A stretch of 8,201 bases of DNA from Bacteroidaceae bacterium (GTDB lineage: Bacteria; Bacteroidota; Bacteroidia; Bacteroidales; Bacteroidaceae). This document shows positions 5,605 through 8,201 of the stretch, in pieces. Where the stretch lies: NCBI GenBank assembly GCA_017466965.1, contig JAFTTD010000273.1, forward strand, positions 1 through 8,201. The letters are read 5' to 3'. The position numbers were made by a program, and so were the translations under genes. A model generated the notes under the pieces. That model was not told the DNA's origin and ran no database searches. It saw only the letters and a list, made by a program, of their open reading frames with translations. The first letter of the stretch is position 1, and every line of letters starts with the position of its first letter.

Positions 5605-7980
5605 TTATTTCCTTGTAACCTTTACTACATCTTCATTTTTCAGTCCAGGTATGTTTACTTCGTAAGTCACTCCCTTTGGTATTTGGAACTTGTATTCATA
5701 ATGGTCTTTCACGAATTTCCATTCAGAGGAAATAGTGCCGTGTGGAGTGTTGAATTTTGCTCGTGCCCATGTAATACGAGGCTGTGACTTGAGTGAAGGG
5801 TGGTCGGCAGGGCGGCAGTCAGCATGAGGCTCAAGAATAACGTGGCTGAATCCTGGCTTTCCAGGGCGCACTCCGCACATGTATGCATATAACCATTCTG
5901 CTACAGCTCCGTAGGCGTAGTGGTTGAACGAGTTCATGTTCCACGGATGTTTGTGGAATCCGCTTTCATGAGTGTATGAGTCCCAGCGTTCCCAAATGGT
6001 TGTGGCCCCTTGATCCACACTGTATAGCCATGACGGATTGTCACGCTGCAGCAGTAGTGCGTATGCCAGATCGTCCATGCCGAGAATGCTCAGAGTGGTG
6101 CTCAGCATGCCTGTTCCCACAAATCCTGTAGATAGCCTGTAGCCATTGTCTTCAATCTTTTTTCTGAGTGCCTGGCGTGCTTTGTTTCTGTGCTGTTCTG
6201 GCAGTAGTCCGAGCCTGAGCGCCAGTAGATATGCCGTCTGTGTAGTCTTGTTCAGAGTGCCGTCTTCATTCATGTATCTTTGCTGAAATTCTTTTCTGAT
6301 TTCATTGTAGAGATTGCGGTAATGTACTGCGTCTGCGTTTTTTCCGAGCACCATGGCTGCGCTGTCCATCAGTTGCGCCACGTATGCATAGTATGCTACA
6401 GATACATACCTTTGGTCAAGCTCGTCGTATGCAAGCCAGTCTCCTGTAGCAGTTCCGGCTCCTATGTGCGTATAGGTTGTTCCGTCAACTGTTTCCTTTT
6501 GTGTGGCAAGCCATTCCATCCATCTCGTCATGCTCTCATAATTCTCGTGCAGAATGGTTTTGTCGCCTGTCATGTCATACACGTTCCATGGCACAATCAC
6601 GCCAGCGTCTCCCCATGCGGCAGTTCCGAATCCCCAGAAGTTTGCCCATGGGGCAATGTCAGGATACGCCCCGTCTTCTCTTTGCGTGTTTCTCATGTCG
6701 CGCATCCATTTTCTGTAGAAGTCTGCTGCGTCAGACTGGTATAGGGCTGTACGAGAGAATATCTGTGTGTCGCCAGTCCATCCCAATCGTTCGTCACGCT
6801 GCGGGCAGTCGGTAGGCACACTTAGGAAGTTGCCTCGCTGGCTCCACCAGATGTTCTGGTACAGCTTGTTCACGCTTTCGTCTGAACACTTGAACTCTCC
6901 CCATTCTTCAATCTCTGAACCTACTACTTGTCCTGTTATTTTGCGTATCTCTACATCGTCGGTAGCAGTGATGCTTGCATATCTGAATCCCATGAATGTA
7001 TGGTGAGGCCTATATTTTTCGCCATTCTTCTCGCCTTTGAATATATATTTCAGTGTAGCCTTGGCTTCGCGCAAGTTATACGTCCATACGCTTCCGCCAG
7101 GTCCGTCGTCCAGTCGTGCCTTGTCACCGTTGAGGTTCAGCATCTCGCCATGTTGGAATGTTATTTCCGTTCCGCTTGCAGCCTTGGCCTCGAAACATAT
7201 CCATCCAACCATGTTCTGCCCCATATCCACAATTGCTGTTTCTCCTTTGTGCAGTATGAAGGGTTTGTCGCCTACTGAGCGGTCAATAATGATTTCTCCG
7301 TATTCAGTTCCTGTATCCTTTGTCTTGCTGTAGATTACAGTGCTTTGCGGATGCCTCCACATCTTTTTGTCTCTTATTCTTACCTCCGGACCTTCGAAAG
7401 GCACTGTCTTCGTCTGTATGGATTCTGATGTCTCAGCCTTGTACCATTCCGTAGGAGTGCGCCTTGAGTCATACGTCTCGCCCAGGTATATGTCGCCAAC
7501 CATCAGCGGACCATCATTGCAGCATAGCCATGAGTCGTCTGTCGCAATCAATGTTTCTCCTTCCGATTCCACTTCAGCCCTGAATGCCAAGGGCTGATTC
7601 TGTCCGTATGCATTACGGCTGATAAGCCCTGCCCACCATCCGCTGCTAAGCTGCACGCATATCTCGTTCTCACCCTTCCTCAGGAACTTGCCGATTTCCA
7701 TGGTCTGATAGGTCACTTCCTTGCGGTAGTCTGTCCATCCTGGTTTCAGCTCATGTTCGCTTACGGACAGTCCATTCACCTTTACATCGTAAATGCCCAA
7801 CGCCGTTGCCTGCAAAGTAGCATTCTTGTGCTTTTCGTCAAGAGTGAACGTCCTCTTTAGCATAGGCAGCGACTTGCCGCTACTCTGTTTGCATACAATC
7901 CATTTGGCGTTGTCGCTCAGTGCCTGTACTCGGACCACGAGACTTATTGTTGCGATGAGCAGTAATAATAAGCGTTTCAT
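5605..7980 (-). CDS. Secreted alpha-L-rhamnosidase, glycoside hydrolase family GH78
   Basis: Hydrolyses terminal alpha-L-rhamnose from plant polysaccharides or glycosides with inversion, probably in the periplasm. The 791-residue protein starts at ATG 7980 with a signal peptide (MKRLLLLLIATISLVVRVQA, cleavage expected after residue 20) and no lipobox cysteine. Domain order fits GH78: N-terminal beta domain (about 40-210, with GWTDYRKEVTYQT and SSGWWAG), second beta domain (about 230-350, with VDMGQNMVGW), (alpha/alpha)6 barrel (about 355-700) and C-terminal beta domain (about 700-785). The barrel has VPTDCPQRDERLGWTGDTQ (388-406) with E397 as expected general acid, and TIWERWDSYT with E664 as likely general base; their spacing of about 267 matches characterised members. 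Neither a susC/susD pair nor a regulator is in the window, so the substrate is unknown. The gene looks richer in G+C than leuA and is flanked by copies of one repeat. Confidence 0.93.
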   Translation of the reverse strand: MKRLLLLLIATISLVVRVQALSDNAKWIVCKQSSGKSLPMLKRTFTLDEKHKNATLQATALGIYDVKVNGLSVSEHELKPGWTDYRKEVTYQTMEIGKFLRKGENEICVQLSSGWWAGLISRNAYGQNQPLAFRAEVESEGETLIATDDSWLCCNDGPLMVGDIYLGETYDSRRTPTEWYKAETSESIQTKTVPFEGPEVRIRDKKMWRHPQSTVIYSKTKDTGTEYGEIIIDRSVGDKPFILHKGETAIVDMGQNMVGWICFEAKAASGTEITFQHGEMLNLNGDKARLDDGPGGSVWTYNLREAKATLKYIFKGEKNGEKYRPHHTFMGFRYASITATDDVEIRKITGQVVGSEIEEWGEFKCSDESVNKLYQNIWWSQRGNFLSVPTDCPQRDERLGWTGDTQIFSRTALYQSDAADFYRKWMRDMRNTQREDGAYPDIAPWANFWGFGTAAWGDAGVIVPWNVYDMTGDKTILHENYESMTRWMEWLATQKETVDGTTYTHIGAGTATGDWLAYDELDQRYVSVAYYAYVAQLMDSAAMVLGKNADAVHYRNLYNEIRKEFQQRYMNEDGTLNKTTQTAYLLALRLGLLPEQHRNKARQALRKKIEDNGYRLSTGFVGTGMLSTTLSILGMDDLAYALLLQRDNPSWLYSVDQGATTIWERWDSYTHESGFHKHPWNMNSFNHYAYGAVAEWLYAYMCGVRPGKPGFSHVILEPHADCRPADHPSLKSQPRITWARAKFNTPHGTISSEWKFVKDHYEYKFQIPKGVTYEVNIPGLKNEDVVKVTRK

Positions 7981-7992
7981 TTATTGAATATA

Positions 7993-8078
7993 AGTTTTAG
8001 TTTTTGAGTTCTTGAGTTTATAAGTTTTTAAGTTCGCAATGAAAGCACCCTATGGTAACGGCTGAACTCCCTTTTTTA
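7993..8078. repeat. Second copy of the CACCCTATGGT repeat, upstream of the rhamnosidase gene
   Basis: The 21 bases at 7999-8019 are identical to 5484-5504. The array steps in 8-base units beginning AGTT (7999, 8007, 8015, 8023, 8031), then reaches the core CACCCTATGGTA at 8046-8057 (identical to 5512-5523) and a tail CTGAACTCCCTTTTTTA (8062-8078). Same orientation as the copy at 5484-5562. It starts 13 bases upstream of the rhamnosidase ATG, so it occupies that gene's promoter and leader region. No CAAAnnTA pattern (the minus-strand -7 box) is seen in 7981-8201. Confidence 0.7.
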
Positions 8079-8155
8079 GGTTATAAGGTTATGAGGTTAT
8101 AAGGTTTTAAGGTAGGCTGTTGGAGGTTGTGAGGTTGTGAGGTTGTGAGGTAGGT
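8078..8155. repeat. 8-bp tandem repeat array, consensus about AGGTTRTR
   Basis: Units begin at 8078, 8086, 8094, 8102 and 8110 (AGGTTATA, AGGTTATG, AGGTTATA, AGGTTTTA, AGGTAGGC). After six bases they resume at 8124, 8132, 8140 and 8148 (AGGTTGTG three times, then AGGTAGGT). The array joins the second and third copies of the CACCCTATGGT repeat and uses the same 8-base step. Confidence 0.75.
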
Positions 8156-8156
8156 A

Positions 8157-8201
8157 ATGCCACCCTATGGTGTTGTCTGAACTCCTGAACTCCCTTTTTT
8201 A
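8157..8201. repeat. Third copy of the CACCCTATGGT repeat, running off the window
   Basis: ATGCCACCCTATGGT (8157-8171) is identical to 5508-5522. It is followed by AACTCCTG-type steps and the tail CTGAACTCCCTTTTTTA (8185-8201), identical to 8062-8078. Orientation is the same as the other two copies. Confidence 0.7.

Noticed and set aside
5605..7980. Plus-strand open frames across 6280-7597
   Set aside because: They lie antisense to a continuous 791-residue GH78 protein with signal peptide and catalytic motifs.
8078..8155. CRISPR array
   Set aside because: Units are 8 bases and contiguous, with no unique spacers and no cas genes nearby.

Overview
The window looks like a chromosomal segment of a Bacteroidota bacterium, probably order Bacteroidales (Bacteroides/Prevotella-like). 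The evidence is promoters of the Bacteroidetes type (TTTG, about 19 bases, TAnnTTTG), weak or absent Shine-Dalgarno sequences, a type-A RNase P RNA, and proteins of typical Bacteroidales form. A genus cannot be fixed from this sequence alone.

Layout. Positions 1-746 (minus strand) hold the N-terminal part of an HtrA/DegP-type periplasmic serine protease, cut by the window edge just before its catalytic serine. A divergent promoter region (747-973) separates it from rnpB, the RNase P RNA (974-1338). Then comes a leucine-biosynthesis transcription unit: a Bacteroidetes promoter (1472-1502), a 19-residue leader peptide rich in Leu and Ile codons (1532-1591), a Rho-independent terminator preceded by a possible antiterminator (attenuator, 1594-1682), leuA (1738-3231), leuC (3325-4766, interrupted by a one-base frameshift near 4090) and leuD (4773-5393). 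A 211-base intergenic region full of 8-bp-period repeats follows. A convergent gene on the minus strand (5605-7980) encodes a secreted GH78-family alpha-L-rhamnosidase. The window ends in a second block of the same repeats (7993-8201).

How the genes work together. LeuA makes 2-isopropylmalate, and LeuC and LeuD form the isomerase that converts it to 3-isopropylmalate. leuB is not in the window. The leader peptide and terminator suggest that ribosome stalling on Leu/Ile codons controls read-through into the operon. As written, leuC is broken: one base is missing in a G run, and all downstream sequence is intact in the other frame, so either the strain has just lost leucine synthesis or the base was lost in sequencing or assembly. 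leuC also carries an in-frame 36-base insertion-like segment near its 5' end.

The most unusual signal is a repeat family on both sides of the rhamnosidase gene: arrays of 8-bp units (AGTTnnnn on one side, AACTnnnn on the other) around a shared core CACCCTATGGT. It occurs three times, always on the same strand. I do not recognise it as a named element.
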